From the NCBI GenBank assembly GCA_016788585.1, contig JAEURP010000007.1:188001-252000 (forward strand): a stretch of DNA of 64,000 bases, given 5' to 3'. A program made the translations under genes and the position numbers. Positions within the stretch are counted from its first letter, which is position 1. Every line of letters begins with the position of its first letter. This DNA is from Chthonomonas sp. GTDB lineage: Bacteria > Armatimonadota > Fimbriimonadia > Fimbriimonadales > Fimbriimonadaceae. Below are positions 52,403-60,707 of this stretch, piece after piece. The notes below the pieces were generated by a model. The model was not told the origin of the DNA. It saw only the letters and a program-made list of their open reading frames with translations, and made no database searches.

Positions 52403-54021
52403 CAATGGGCCACGATTGGAATTCGGCGATCATAGACCGCGCGGGCCAGGTCGGAGATATCAACGCGTGCCCATTCGGGGAGCATGACGCTCTCGCCGAT
52501 CGCAACTTGATAGGCCCGCGCTGCTTGACCAGTGGCCCAATTGGTGAAATGTGCCGCTAATGACTCGTTGATCCCGCCCGTTTGGGATGCTCGCAATCGG
52601 GCCGATTGCTCGGCATAGTTGAGAGCAAGGAGATCGCTCAGGGCCCCAAGATGAACCTGCGACACCTTCTTGCCGAAGCCGTCGGTGCCGTAAGTCTCGA
52701 CAAACGCGGTGAAAGCCTTGTTGCAAAGATCCGAGATAAAGGAATCAGCCCGGCCACTTAGCGAAGTCTTGCCCTCGACAGCGCGGCGAACATGTCGATC
52801 CGCCATGAAGATGCGGTTGATCTCGTTCGTGCCTTCGTAAATCCTGCTGATCCGTGCGTCGCGGTAAATGCGGGCAACCGGGAACTCTTCGGTAAAGCCA
52901 TAGCCGCCGTAGACTTGCAGCGCCTCGTCCACGATTAAGGACTCAAGCTCCGTCGAGAGCACCTTGCACGCTGAGCATTCGACCGCGAACTCCTCAGCGG
53001 CCAATCGGTTGCCGTCCGGCGTCCCGCCCAGTGCAGAGAAAGCCGAATCAATATCCGCGCCGCAGCGGTAGATCATGCTTTCCGCCGCGTAGAACCAGGC
53101 CGCCATGTCGGCGAACTTCTTCTCGATGAGGCCAAAAGAAGAGATCGGAACGCCGAATTGCCGCCGATCTTGCGCATAGTCGGCTGCGACGCGCAAAGCC
53201 TCCCGCGCAGGGCCAATCGACATCGAAGAAAGCTTGAATCGCCCAAGGTTCAGCGCATTGAAGGCAACCTGGTGCCCCTTCCCAACCTCGTGCAACAAGT
53301 TAGCAGCAGGAACCTCCGCGTTCTCCAAAACAAGCCGCGCGGTCGAGGAGCCCTTCAGGCCCATCTTGTGCTCCTCGCGAGCGACCGAGACGCCAGGAAA
53401 GTCGCGCTCCACGATAAATGCGCTCACTTTCTCGCCGCCCACCTTCGCCATCACCAAAAATTGATCGGCCCATTTCGCGTTGCTGATCCACATCTTCGTC
53501 CCCGTCAAGATGTATTTGTCGCCCTTCTCATCGGCGCGCGTGGTCATGCTGAGGGCGTCGCTGCCGCTGTTCGGTTCGCTCAGGGCATATGCGCCGATCT
53601 GCTCGCCGCTGGTCAGTGAAGGCAGGTATTGCGCCTTCTGTTCGGGCGTGCCGAAGAGGTTCAGCCCGACCTGGCTAATGCCGCTCGTAATGCCAATCGT
53701 CACGCTAAACGACGCGTTCAAAGAGAGCATCTCCAGCATCCGCGCGGCAAGGTTTTTGGGCAGTCCGAGCCCGCCATAGTCCTCGCTCGTATCGGCGCCG
53801 CAGAATCCCAGCTCGCCCGCCTTGCGCACCAAATCGCGCATCAGGGGCTCCTCCTGCGCGTCGAGCCGCTCCTGAATCGGCAGCACCTCCTTGCGGCTAA
53901 ATTCCTCCGCCGTGCGCACCATCAGCGCATCATCGCCGCGAAAATCCTCGGCGGTGAAGATTCGGTCGGGAGTGCGGCAGAAAAAGTCCCCGCCGCGAGC
54001 GGTAAGAGCCTCGGTGCTCAT
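52402..54021 (-). CDS. Long-form acyl-CoA dehydrogenase
   Basis: A 539-residue flavoenzyme, longer than usual by about 150 C-terminal residues, as in very-long-chain and ACAD9-like enzymes. Visible are ALSEPNSGSDALSMTTRA, GTKMWISNAKWAD, HKMGLKGSSTARLVLENAEVP, QVYGGYGFTEEFPVARIYRDARI and YEGTNEINRIF with the expected catalytic Glu. The extra tail is helical (AFTAFVETYGTDGF, NYAEQSARLRASQTGG). A TATCCT box ends 7 nt before the ATG. Confidence 0.95.
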   Translation of the reverse strand: MSTEALTARGGDFFCRTPDRIFTAEDFRGDDALMVRTAEEFSRKEVLPIQERLDAQEEPLMRDLVRKAGELGFCGADTSEDYGGLGLPKNLAARMLEMLSLNASFSVTIGITSGISQVGLNLFGTPEQKAQYLPSLTSGEQIGAYALSEPNSGSDALSMTTRADEKGDKYILTGTKMWISNAKWADQFLVMAKVGGEKVSAFIVERDFPGVSVAREEHKMGLKGSSTARLVLENAEVPAANLLHEVGKGHQVAFNALNLGRFKLSSMSIGPAREALRVAADYAQDRRQFGVPISSFGLIEKKFADMAAWFYAAESMIYRCGADIDSAFSALGGTPDGNRLAAEEFAVECSACKVLSTELESLIVDEALQVYGGYGFTEEFPVARIYRDARISRIYEGTNEINRIFMADRHVRRAVEGKTSLSGRADSFISDLCNKAFTAFVETYGTDGFGKKVSQVHLGALSDLLALNYAEQSARLRASQTGGINESLAAHFTNWATGQAARAYQVAIGESVMLPEWARVDISDLARAVYDRRIPIVAH

Positions 54022-54028
54022 GTGCGCT

Positions 54029-54034
54029 AGGATA
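54029..54034 (-). promoter_or_regulatory. -10 box (TATCCT) of the acyl-CoA dehydrogenase/kinase operon
   Basis: On the minus strand TATCCT is followed by 7 nt and the ATG at 54021, another leaderless layout. Confidence 0.4.
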
Positions 54035-54112
54035 CCGGGCGATCGTGTTGGGTGTTTCGTTTTTCAGTGTTCAGTTTCAGCTATGAGGCCATAGACCCTA
54101 ACTCAAACTTGG

Positions 54113-54118
54113 TAGACT
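54113..54118 (+). promoter_or_regulatory. -10 box (TAGACT) of tRNA-Met
   Basis: TAGACT ends 11 nt before the mature 5' end of the tRNA, the same spacing as at tRNA-Pro. Confidence 0.45.
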
Positions 54119-54129
54119 CGTACGAGCGT

Positions 54130-54205
54130 GGGGCTGTAGCTCAGTGGTTAGAGCTGTCGGCTCATAACCGATCGGTCGCGGGTTCAAGTCCCGCCGGCCC
54201 CACCA
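54130..54205 (+). tRNA. tRNA-Met (anticodon CAT), elongator type
   Basis: GGGGCTG pairs with CGGCCCC, the anticodon stem TCGG/CCGA encloses CTCATAA, and the T arm is GCGGGTTCAAGTCCCGC. The encoded CCA is present. The G1-C72 pair excludes a bacterial initiator. An isoleucine tRNA with a lysidine-modified CAT is the alternative, but the body matches elongator Met. Confidence 0.93.
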
Positions 54206-54227
54206 AAAACCAATTGGTAATCTCGAA

Positions 54228-54995
54228 TTAGGAATTGGGAATTGCGGAGCCTTCGCGCAATTCTGCTGCGAAGGCGTGGTCCGTCCAATCTAAACTTACC
54301 GGCGTGATGCTGACGAAGCCATTCGACACGGCGTGGACGTCCGTCGTTTCGTCCTCGGACCTCATCACGGCGATTCCGCCTTGCCAGAAGTAACGTCGTC
54401 CCCAAGGATCGGCGCGCTCCTCCACACGATCCTCATAAACCCGTCGGCCCATGCTGGTGATCCTGTGTCCCGCCAGTTCATCGAAGGCAATCGCCGGCAC
54501 ATTAACGTTGAGAAGGGTGCGGTCTCTCTTGATAGCAACCAGCATTTCAAAGTTCTCCTTTAGCCACCGGGTGCCGGTTTCGAAGTGAAAAGGGGCACCG
54601 TCGACAAAAGTCGCCATGCTGATCGCGATACTTGAAATGCCATTGATGCAGCCTTCCATCGCCCCGCCGACGGTACCGGAGTAAGTGACATCGTAACCGA
54701 GATTTGGGCCATTATTGATGCCGCTGAGCACGAGATCGCAGCCCTCCGGATAAGCAATGGTAAGGGCGACATTCACGCAATCCACAGGGAAACCGTTCAC
54801 TTCGTAGCCTGCCAAGCCGTGAAAGTCCACTTCCTTTACTCGGAGAGGATCGCGGAGCGTCATTGCATGGGCGCAAGCGCTTCGCTCTCGATCTGGCGCC
54901 GAAACCTTCACCTCGCCAAAGTCTCTAATGGCATCGGCTAAAGCAAGAAGGCCTGGAGCATGGATACCATCGTCATTGGTGAGGAGAATGCGCAT
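54228..54995 (-). CDS. surE: 5'/3'-nucleotidase SurE
   Basis: A 255-residue phosphatase acting on nucleoside monophosphates and exopolyphosphate. The metal site MRILLTNDDGIHAPGL, the catalytic loop APDRERSACAHAMTLR, YEVNGFPVDCVNVAL and VLSGINNGPNLGYDVTYSGTVGGAMEG are all intact and in order. The start codon lies in CATG with the ATG of the divergent VanZ-like gene. The 3' end is 22 nt from tRNA-Met. Confidence 0.96.
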   Translation of the reverse strand: MRILLTNDDGIHAPGLLALADAIRDFGEVKVSAPDRERSACAHAMTLRDPLRVKEVDFHGLAGYEVNGFPVDCVNVALTIAYPEGCDLVLSGINNGPNLGYDVTYSGTVGGAMEGCINGISSIAISMATFVDGAPFHFETGTRWLKENFEMLVAIKRDRTLLNVNVPAIAFDELAGHRITSMGRRVYEDRVEERADPWGRRYFWQGGIAVMRSEDETTDVHAVSNGFVSITPVSLDWTDHAFAAELREGSAIPNS

Positions 54996-55671
54996 GCAGA
55001 AGATTATGTCGGGCGGAGAATTGTGGCGCGCGCTCTTGCCATCAGCCTTGGTCCTTTTTGCATGGAGCTTTACGGGCTTTCACTGGCTCTATCCCCTGGC
55101 TTGTGCAGTTTTGGGGACTTGCGTACTCGCAATGATTATGCTGTGGCCGAGGTTTTCCCTTTACGGAGGCGTGCATCTCGGCTTGTTTGCTTTTGCGGCT
55201 TGGTCGAGTGTCAGTTTCTTTTATCTCGCTGCTGGAATGACGGTTCCATTAGTTGCTTGGTGCTTCATTCGTGGGCCCACGCGCCCTTTCATATTGGCAC
55301 TGATTGTGGCATTACCAATTGCTGCGCTCTCTGGGGGAACGGGCTCAGCCAATGGTTGGCAAGAGACCTTGATGTCGTGGTTCAATTTGACCTTCGCTCA
55401 AGCCGATCTAGCGGTTATCGGGATTCGTCGCACCATTCATTTCACTGCTTATGGCCTCATCGCCCTGACTCTTTTCCGATCGGCGGCAGATTTGACGGAT
55501 CGACGCCAGCTCGCGGTAACCGCTCTTTGGGTTGCCGGTCACGCTGCTTTTGATGAGCTACGTCAATTCATGACACCTGGTCGAAGTGGGCGACTTGAGG
55601 ACTTCTTAATCGATATGATTGGTGCGGCTACGTTTGTTTCTCTCTATATCTGGCGTCAGCGCAAGGGATAG
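54994..55671 (+). CDS. VanZ-like membrane protein
   Basis: A 225-residue membrane protein with about five helices. The C-terminal half has the VanZ pattern: RRTIHFTAYGLIALTLFRS, an Asp/Glu-containing helix (HAAFDELRQFMTPGRSGRLEDFLID) and a last helix. VanZ proteins were named from a teicoplanin-resistance gene, and most have no known role. ATG 54994 is chosen for GAGGAG 7 nt upstream; ATG 54988 and 55006 are alternatives. With 54994 the start codon overlaps that of surE on the other strand by two bases. Confidence 0.78.
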   Translation: MQKIMSGGELWRALLPSALVLFAWSFTGFHWLYPLACAVLGTCVLAMIMLWPRFSLYGGVHLGLFAFAAWSSVSFFYLAAGMTVPLVAWCFIRGPTRPFILALIVALPIAALSGGTGSANGWQETLMSWFNLTFAQADLAVIGIRRTIHFTAYGLIALTLFRSAADLTDRRQLAVTALWVAGHAAFDELRQFMTPGRSGRLEDFLIDMIGAATFVSLYIWRQRKG

Positions 55672-55689
55672 CGGGTACCGTAAACCCTA

Positions 55690-58380
55690 GTGCGTTTCCT
55701 TTTTGGTTTTGTAGCTTTGGTTGTGTTTTCAAGTGTGTCTTGGGGGCAATGGACAGTTGCCGAAAGAAAGGCGATTACCGACACGCTTTCGCTAGGCAAC
55801 CTCGTCGAAGCCGACCTCTTCTGGGATCGACGCCCCTTCACGGACAACTGGCGACATCCGTTCATCGACGAGGGTATCGATCATCCGCTGGCAAGTTCGG
55901 ACGCGCTGATGAGTCTAAGTAGCCAATTGGCCAGTTCGTCGGTACCGAACGCCTTGCGATTGCTTGATGGTACGTACCCGCAGTGGAACAGTTTGGTGAG
56001 CATTTTTCCCGACACATCGGCCGCCTCTTTTGAGCCCGCTGCTTTGCGATCACCAATCGTTGCGTTGGTATCCAGTATTGTCCGAGCGGATGAAGAGATC
56101 AAAGCAGCCTTGAAGGGGCTGACGGACGCTGAGAGACAGCAATTGTTGGCCTCGTTGCCTGCGATCATGGGAGAGGAATTTGCACCCAGCTTCGACTTTA
56201 CAAAGAGCAAACCCATCTCGCTTTCGGCTGCGCTTGGCTTGCTGACAAAGGTGGACCACCGACGAATTATGCGAGCATCAATAAAGTTGGCCGAAGATAC
56301 GGAGGGCGCAATGCGCCAGATCGAGAAGTTTAACGGCGATGTTCAAAAGCCGGTAACGCAAACTGTTCTTGGACGAAAAGTCTATCTGTTTGGCCGAGGC
56401 GATGATGTCCACCGCGAAGTCGATGGCGACTTAGTGATTGACCTGGGAGGAGATGATCGTTATCTGGGCCGGGCGGGATCAGGCATGGCCGCGAGTGGCG
56501 TGTTGCTCGATATTGGAGCTGGCGACGATCTCTACCAAACAAAGGATCTTAGTTTAGGCGCTGGGCTTCTAGGTATCGGTATTGCCCGAGATGAAGGCGG
56601 AAATGATGTCTACCGCACGGGTGCCCTTTCGCTAGGAGTTGGAGTGGCTGGCGTCGGCGTGTTTAGCGATGCGCACGGAAGTGACCTCTATCAAAGCAAG
56701 GCAATGAGCCAAGCCTACGCAGCTTTTGGGATCGGATTGATGATCGACGCCAAAGGCGATGACTTTTATGATTTACCGGTTTATGGGCAGGGCATGGCCC
56801 GAACGCAAGGGTTCGCTGTACTCGTCGATCGTAGCGGCAGAGATGTTTATCGAGCAGGCGGCTCCGCCTTGAACTCACCCCTATTCACCGATGTACATTA
56901 CAGCTTTGCCCAAGGCATAGGCATGGGCTTTCGGGAGGATACGGGTGGCACCAGCGGAGGTATTGGCATGCTGCTCGATGGAGGCGGTGACGATGCCTAT
57001 CTTGCCGAGACTTATGCACAGGCGGCCTCCTACTGGTTTGGATTAGGTGTCCTGTGGGACCGAAGTGGTCACGATCAATATAGCGCTTATCATTACGCTC
57101 AATCAAGCGCAATGCACCTAACAGCAGCCTACCTCTTTGATTTGGCAGGTGACGACGCTTACAGTTTGAAGTTTGGTGCCGGGCATGCCATTGGGCACGA
57201 CTATGGCGTTGCCGTCCTCCTCGATCGCGCTGGTAACGATGTCTATGCCGCTCGCGACAGCAACCCGAGCACGGGGAACGCGAATGGTCTTGGACTATTT
57301 GTGGATTCAGCCGGTGACGACCGCTATGCGGGACCTCCCGGGCGCGGAAACGCGGCACGTGGCACCGGGTCGCTCGGAATTTTCATTGATATGAATGGGC
57401 AGGACAAGTACCGAGAGGGCTTGGGGGATGCGACAGCTGTCATTACCGATTCTTGGGGAATTGGATTTGACATTGAATCAGCTCGAGTCGTCGGTAACGC
57501 AACAGCCCCAACCGAGCGACCTCAGCCTGGAACCATCGCTCGCCCCACCGACACCGAGCTTGAGACTATTTATCGTAAGGCGACGCAGTGGGGAGTCGGT
57601 AGCGCGCAGTCGGAAGTCGAGCAGAGCATTGGTCAATTGATCGGCATTGGCTTACCTGCGGTGGAATGGATGCTGCTGAACAAACTGGGAAGCGCGGACC
57701 GACTGCAGATTCGCGCCTTCACTGCCGTTATCGGGGCAGTCGGATCTCCAGCGCGTAACGCGCTGGCGGCCAAGGCCGCGACTGGAAGCCTCAATGAGAA
57801 ACGCAATGCGCTCAGCATCGCCGTTGATGGACGTGTTTCCGAATTGGCCCCAGTGGTGCCCGCTTTGATTGCTCAGCCAGAATTACGGCTACAGGCGATC
57901 CGAGCCGCCGGGGCATTGGCCAGCAGAGAGAGCGTGGTCGCTCTGTTACCCCTAACGCTGGGGACAGATAATGTCGCAGTTGCCGCTGCCGTTTCATTGG
58001 CGCAAATCGGCGATGAACGGGCGGTTGGTACGGCCGAAAGCTGGCTCAATTCTCCCAATCTGCCGATAAGGAAGGCTGCATTCCAAGTCCTCGCTCGATA
58101 CCCGTTGCAAGGACTCGACGTAGGTCGCCGGCTTTTGGGTGACCGGGTCGAGCGGCGAGCCCGATTGGGTATCGAGCTACTCGGACTTATCTCTAGTCCA
58201 GAGTCCTTAAACCTAGTTGCGGATCGTTTACTCGATCCGTCTCCTGGCATCCGCATCCAGTGCCTGATCGCACTAAACGGGAAGTGCCCGGAAGAGCGCC
58301 GCCTCACACTTGTCGCATTACGCAATGACCCCGATGCTAATGTTCGGGCAGTTGCCCAGCGCATCGACCCGGGCCGGTAA
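55690..58380 (+). CDS. Exported GDDxY-repeat solenoid protein with HEAT-like repeats
   Basis: An 896-residue protein with a signal peptide (MRFLFGFVALVVFSSVSWGQ). Residues 20-230 are helical. From about 237 to 595 twelve motifs of the form G-[DNSRHQ]-D-x-Y recur, with Tyr at 258, 282, 308, 334, 360, 387, 437, 464, 491, 519, 546 and 574; each is preceded by strand-rich Gly/Ala-Leu-Ile segments. That is a 26-28-residue beta-solenoid period with probable calcium-binding turns. Residues 620-896 form HEAT-like helical pairs (AAAVSLAQIGDERAVG, IRIQCLIALNG). GTG is the start. No enzyme motif. Function unknown. Confidence 0.82.
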   Translation: MRFLFGFVALVVFSSVSWGQWTVAERKAITDTLSLGNLVEADLFWDRRPFTDNWRHPFIDEGIDHPLASSDALMSLSSQLASSSVPNALRLLDGTYPQWNSLVSIFPDTSAASFEPAALRSPIVALVSSIVRADEEIKAALKGLTDAERQQLLASLPAIMGEEFAPSFDFTKSKPISLSAALGLLTKVDHRRIMRASIKLAEDTEGAMRQIEKFNGDVQKPVTQTVLGRKVYLFGRGDDVHREVDGDLVIDLGGDDRYLGRAGSGMAASGVLLDIGAGDDLYQTKDLSLGAGLLGIGIARDEGGNDVYRTGALSLGVGVAGVGVFSDAHGSDLYQSKAMSQAYAAFGIGLMIDAKGDDFYDLPVYGQGMARTQGFAVLVDRSGRDVYRAGGSALNSPLFTDVHYSFAQGIGMGFREDTGGTSGGIGMLLDGGGDDAYLAETYAQAASYWFGLGVLWDRSGHDQYSAYHYAQSSAMHLTAAYLFDLAGDDAYSLKFGAGHAIGHDYGVAVLLDRAGNDVYAARDSNPSTGNANGLGLFVDSAGDDRYAGPPGRGNAARGTGSLGIFIDMNGQDKYREGLGDATAVITDSWGIGFDIESARVVGNATAPTERPQPGTIARPTDTELETIYRKATQWGVGSAQSEVEQSIGQLIGIGLPAVEWMLLNKLGSADRLQIRAFTAVIGAVGSPARNALAAKAATGSLNEKRNALSIAVDGRVSELAPVVPALIAQPELRLQAIRAAGALASRESVVALLPLTLGTDNVAVAAAVSLAQIGDERAVGTAESWLNSPNLPIRKAAFQVLARYPLQGLDVGRRLLGDRVERRARLGIELLGLISSPESLNLVADRLLDPSPGIRIQCLIALNGKCPEERRLTLVALRNDPDANVRAVAQRIDPGR

Positions 58381-58393
58381 ACTGGCGGGAGCC

Positions 58394-59482
58394 GTGTACC
58401 TTGTTCTCAGCGATGGAACTGCCTTCTCCGGGCGACGACTCGGAGCTGAGGGCGATGCCATTGGCGAAGTGGTCTTCAACACAGGAATGACCGGTTACCA
58501 AGAGATACTCACCGATCCAAGCTACGCTGGCCAATTGGTGACACTCACGTATCCGCTCATCGGAAACTACGGAATCAACCGCGATGACTTTCAGTCGGAT
58601 CGCTTGCAGCCAGTTGGCTTGATTGTGCGCGAGGCTTGCGCGAAGCCTTCGAATTGGCGTTCAACCATGACTCTCGACGAACTGCTGAAAGAGCGCGGTA
58701 TGGTGGCTATTCAAGGAATTGACACTCGGGCTCTGACCAGACACATTCGTAGCGCTGGCGTCACGATGGGCATCCTAACGAGCGACCCGTCATCGGCCGC
58801 TCAGAAGCTGGCAGAGACTGATTCCTATGATGACGAGGACTTCGTCTACAAGGTGACGACACGGGCCCCATATGCATGGGGTCGAGAGGGAAGGGAGGCA
58901 GTCGATAGCCCGAGTGACGTACTCCCTTACAAAGTTGTTGCCCTCGACTGTGGGCTGAAACATAACATTCTCAATCGCCTCGCTTCGCTGGGCGCGCGAA
59001 CGATTGTGTTACCAGCGACGAGTACAGCGGACGAAGTTCTTGCATGGAATCCGGACGGCATCCTCCTTTCTCCGGGGCCAGGCGATCCAGCGAGACTCGG
59101 ATCCGTAATCGAGACCGTGAAGGCTCTGCTGGGCGAACGCCCGATCTTCGGAATTTGCCTGGGTAATCAACTCCTCTGCCGAGCGCTGGGTGGCGAGACC
59201 TATAAGCTCAAGTACGGGCATCGTGGTGCGAACCATCCGGTCAAAGATCTGCTCGATGGGACCGTAACGATTACGAGCCAGAACCATGGCTATGCAGTTA
59301 ATCCCGAGACGCTGGAGGGTACTGGTGCAGAGATTACGCAGATTAATCTTAATGACAACACGGTGGAAGGGCTACGCCATGTTAAGCATCAGGCAGTGAG
59401 CATCCAGTATCACCCCGAAGCCGCCCCCGGCCCCTGGGATTCGCGGAAGTACTTCACGCAGTTTATAGAAATGTTGAAATGA
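58394..59482 (+). CDS. carA: Carbamoyl-phosphate synthase small subunit
   Basis: The glutaminase subunit that supplies ammonia for pyrimidine and arginine synthesis. The N-terminal CPSase domain starts LVLSDGTAFSGRRLGAEG and includes NTGMTGYQEILTDPSYAGQ; the class I glutamine amidotransferase domain has GICLGNQLL with the catalytic Cys, and the His-Glu pair in YHPEAAPGP. GTG 58394 follows a GGGAG and gives the family start. The 362-residue length is normal. carB is not adjacent: radC follows by ATGA overlap. Confidence 0.96.
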   Translation: MYLVLSDGTAFSGRRLGAEGDAIGEVVFNTGMTGYQEILTDPSYAGQLVTLTYPLIGNYGINRDDFQSDRLQPVGLIVREACAKPSNWRSTMTLDELLKERGMVAIQGIDTRALTRHIRSAGVTMGILTSDPSSAAQKLAETDSYDDEDFVYKVTTRAPYAWGREGREAVDSPSDVLPYKVVALDCGLKHNILNRLASLGARTIVLPATSTADEVLAWNPDGILLSPGPGDPARLGSVIETVKALLGERPIFGICLGNQLLCRALGGETYKLKYGHRGANHPVKDLLDGTVTITSQNHGYAVNPETLEGTGAEITQINLNDNTVEGLRHVKHQAVSIQYHPEAAPGPWDSRKYFTQFIEMLK

Positions 59483-60099
59483 GCGACTATGAGAGCCTTG
59501 GTGCGCCGATGCTCATAGCGGCGCTGGTCGCGAGTGGAAACGACGTCTCGGACGTGACGCTGAAGAAGGCAACAAACTTCCTAAGAACGAGAGGAATCAA
59601 CGGAATCCAAGACCTCAGCCGAGGCGACTTAGAAGAACTCGGGCTAACCAATGCCGAAGAGATCGGCAGAATTCTCGCGGCCTTCGAACTTGGCCGACGA
59701 GCTGGGGGCAGTAACAAGGGGCAGAAGAAGAAGGCGAGTCGGGCTTCAGATATTGCCCGCGACTTCGAGTACCTTCGAGACGAAAACCAGGAACACTTGT
59801 GCGCTGTCTTTCTGGACTCTCAGAATGGGCGGCTCGGAACGAAGACAATTCATATCGGCACCTTAACCATGACCGTCGTAAGCGCGCGTGACGTTTTTCG
59901 AGAGGCATTGCGCCTTGGTGCTTCGGGGGTCGTGGTTGTACACAACCATCCAAGCGGCGACCCCTCACCAAGTCCGGAAGATATTGCAACCACCAAGAAG
60001 CTCAGCGAAGGGGGCAAGCTAATCGAAGTGGATATTGTCGATCACATCATCATCGGGCATCATAGCTACTTTAGTTTTGCGGAGAAAAAAATGTTATGA
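59479..60099 (+). CDS. radC: RadC-family JAB/MPN domain protein
   Basis: A 206-residue protein with an N-terminal helix-hairpin-helix-like region (NFLRTRGINGIQDLSRGDLEELGLTNAEEIG) and a C-terminal JAB/MPN metallo-domain: HLCAVFLDSQNGR, the metal motif VVHNHPSGDPSPSPED and VDIVDHIIIGHHSYFSFAE. RadC proteins resemble metalloproteases/deubiquitinases and, despite the name, have no proven repair role. The gene is fused translationally to carA and to the translin-like gene by ATGA overlaps. Confidence 0.93.
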   Translation: MSDYESLGAPMLIAALVASGNDVSDVTLKKATNFLRTRGINGIQDLSRGDLEELGLTNAEEIGRILAAFELGRRAGGSNKGQKKKASRASDIARDFEYLRDENQEHLCAVFLDSQNGRLGTKTIHIGTLTMTVVSARDVFREALRLGASGVVVVHNHPSGDPSPSPEDIATTKKLSEGGKLIEVDIVDHIIIGHHSYFSFAEKKML

Positions 60100-60707
60100 C
60101 TTGGAAGGAAAACGTGGCAAAGCTACGGGATGATATGGACGCCCAACACAAGCGCAGGGAACTCGCCCTGTCTGGTTCTCGAAAGATCATTCAAACGGCG
60201 AGCAAGTGCATCCGGCACGTTCATCGAAAACAATTCGATGAGGCAAAGGGTCTGCTGGAACAAGGAATCCAGCAATCTCGCACACTGCGAGCGGAGGTCC
60301 AAGACGCCCCTGGCATTTTGTACGCCGGTTACATTCAGGATGCCGAGAAGGAACTGGTCGAAGCCGCCGCAGTCTTAGCGGCTGTCCTCGATCAGCCAGT
60401 CCCGACCTGCGAAGACCTCGGCATCGATATTGCGCCGTACTTAAATGGCCTTGCAGAAGCGGCAAGCGAGTGCAGACGGACAGTCTTAGACGAATTGAGG
60501 CATGGGTCAATTGCCGAAGCCGAACGGATGATGATCTGGATGGAAGAAATTTATGAGGAACTGATCAGTTTCGATTTTCCCGATGCCTTGACTGGCGGCC
60601 TCAGACGAACGTGCGATGCCCTACGTGCTGTACTGGAAAGGACGCGAAGTGACCTCACTTTGACGATCAATCAACGCGTCTTGCTAGACGAGTTGAAGCG
60701 GCACTAG
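60096..60707 (+). CDS. Translin-family nucleic-acid-binding protein
   Basis: A 203-residue all-helical protein. The segments SRKIIQTASKCIRHVHRKQFDEAKGLLEQ, ILYAGYIQDAEKELVEAAAVLAA and LGIDIAPYLNGLAEAASECRRTVLDELRHGSIAEAE match translin, whose eukaryotic members form octameric single-stranded DNA/RNA binders. Bacterial and archaeal members are known but barely studied. It overlaps radC by ATGA and ends in CTAG, shared with the convergent redoxin gene. Confidence 0.82.
   Translation: MTWKENVAKLRDDMDAQHKRRELALSGSRKIIQTASKCIRHVHRKQFDEAKGLLEQGIQQSRTLRAEVQDAPGILYAGYIQDAEKELVEAAAVLAAVLDQPVPTCEDLGIDIAPYLNGLAEAASECRRTVLDELRHGSIAEAERMMIWMEEIYEELISFDFPDALTGGLRRTCDALRAVLERTRSDLTLTINQRVLLDELKRH

Noticed and set aside
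58394-59482. Pyrimidine-responsive leader (PyrR site) before carA
   Set aside because: Only 13 nt separate carA from the preceding gene, too short for an attenuator.
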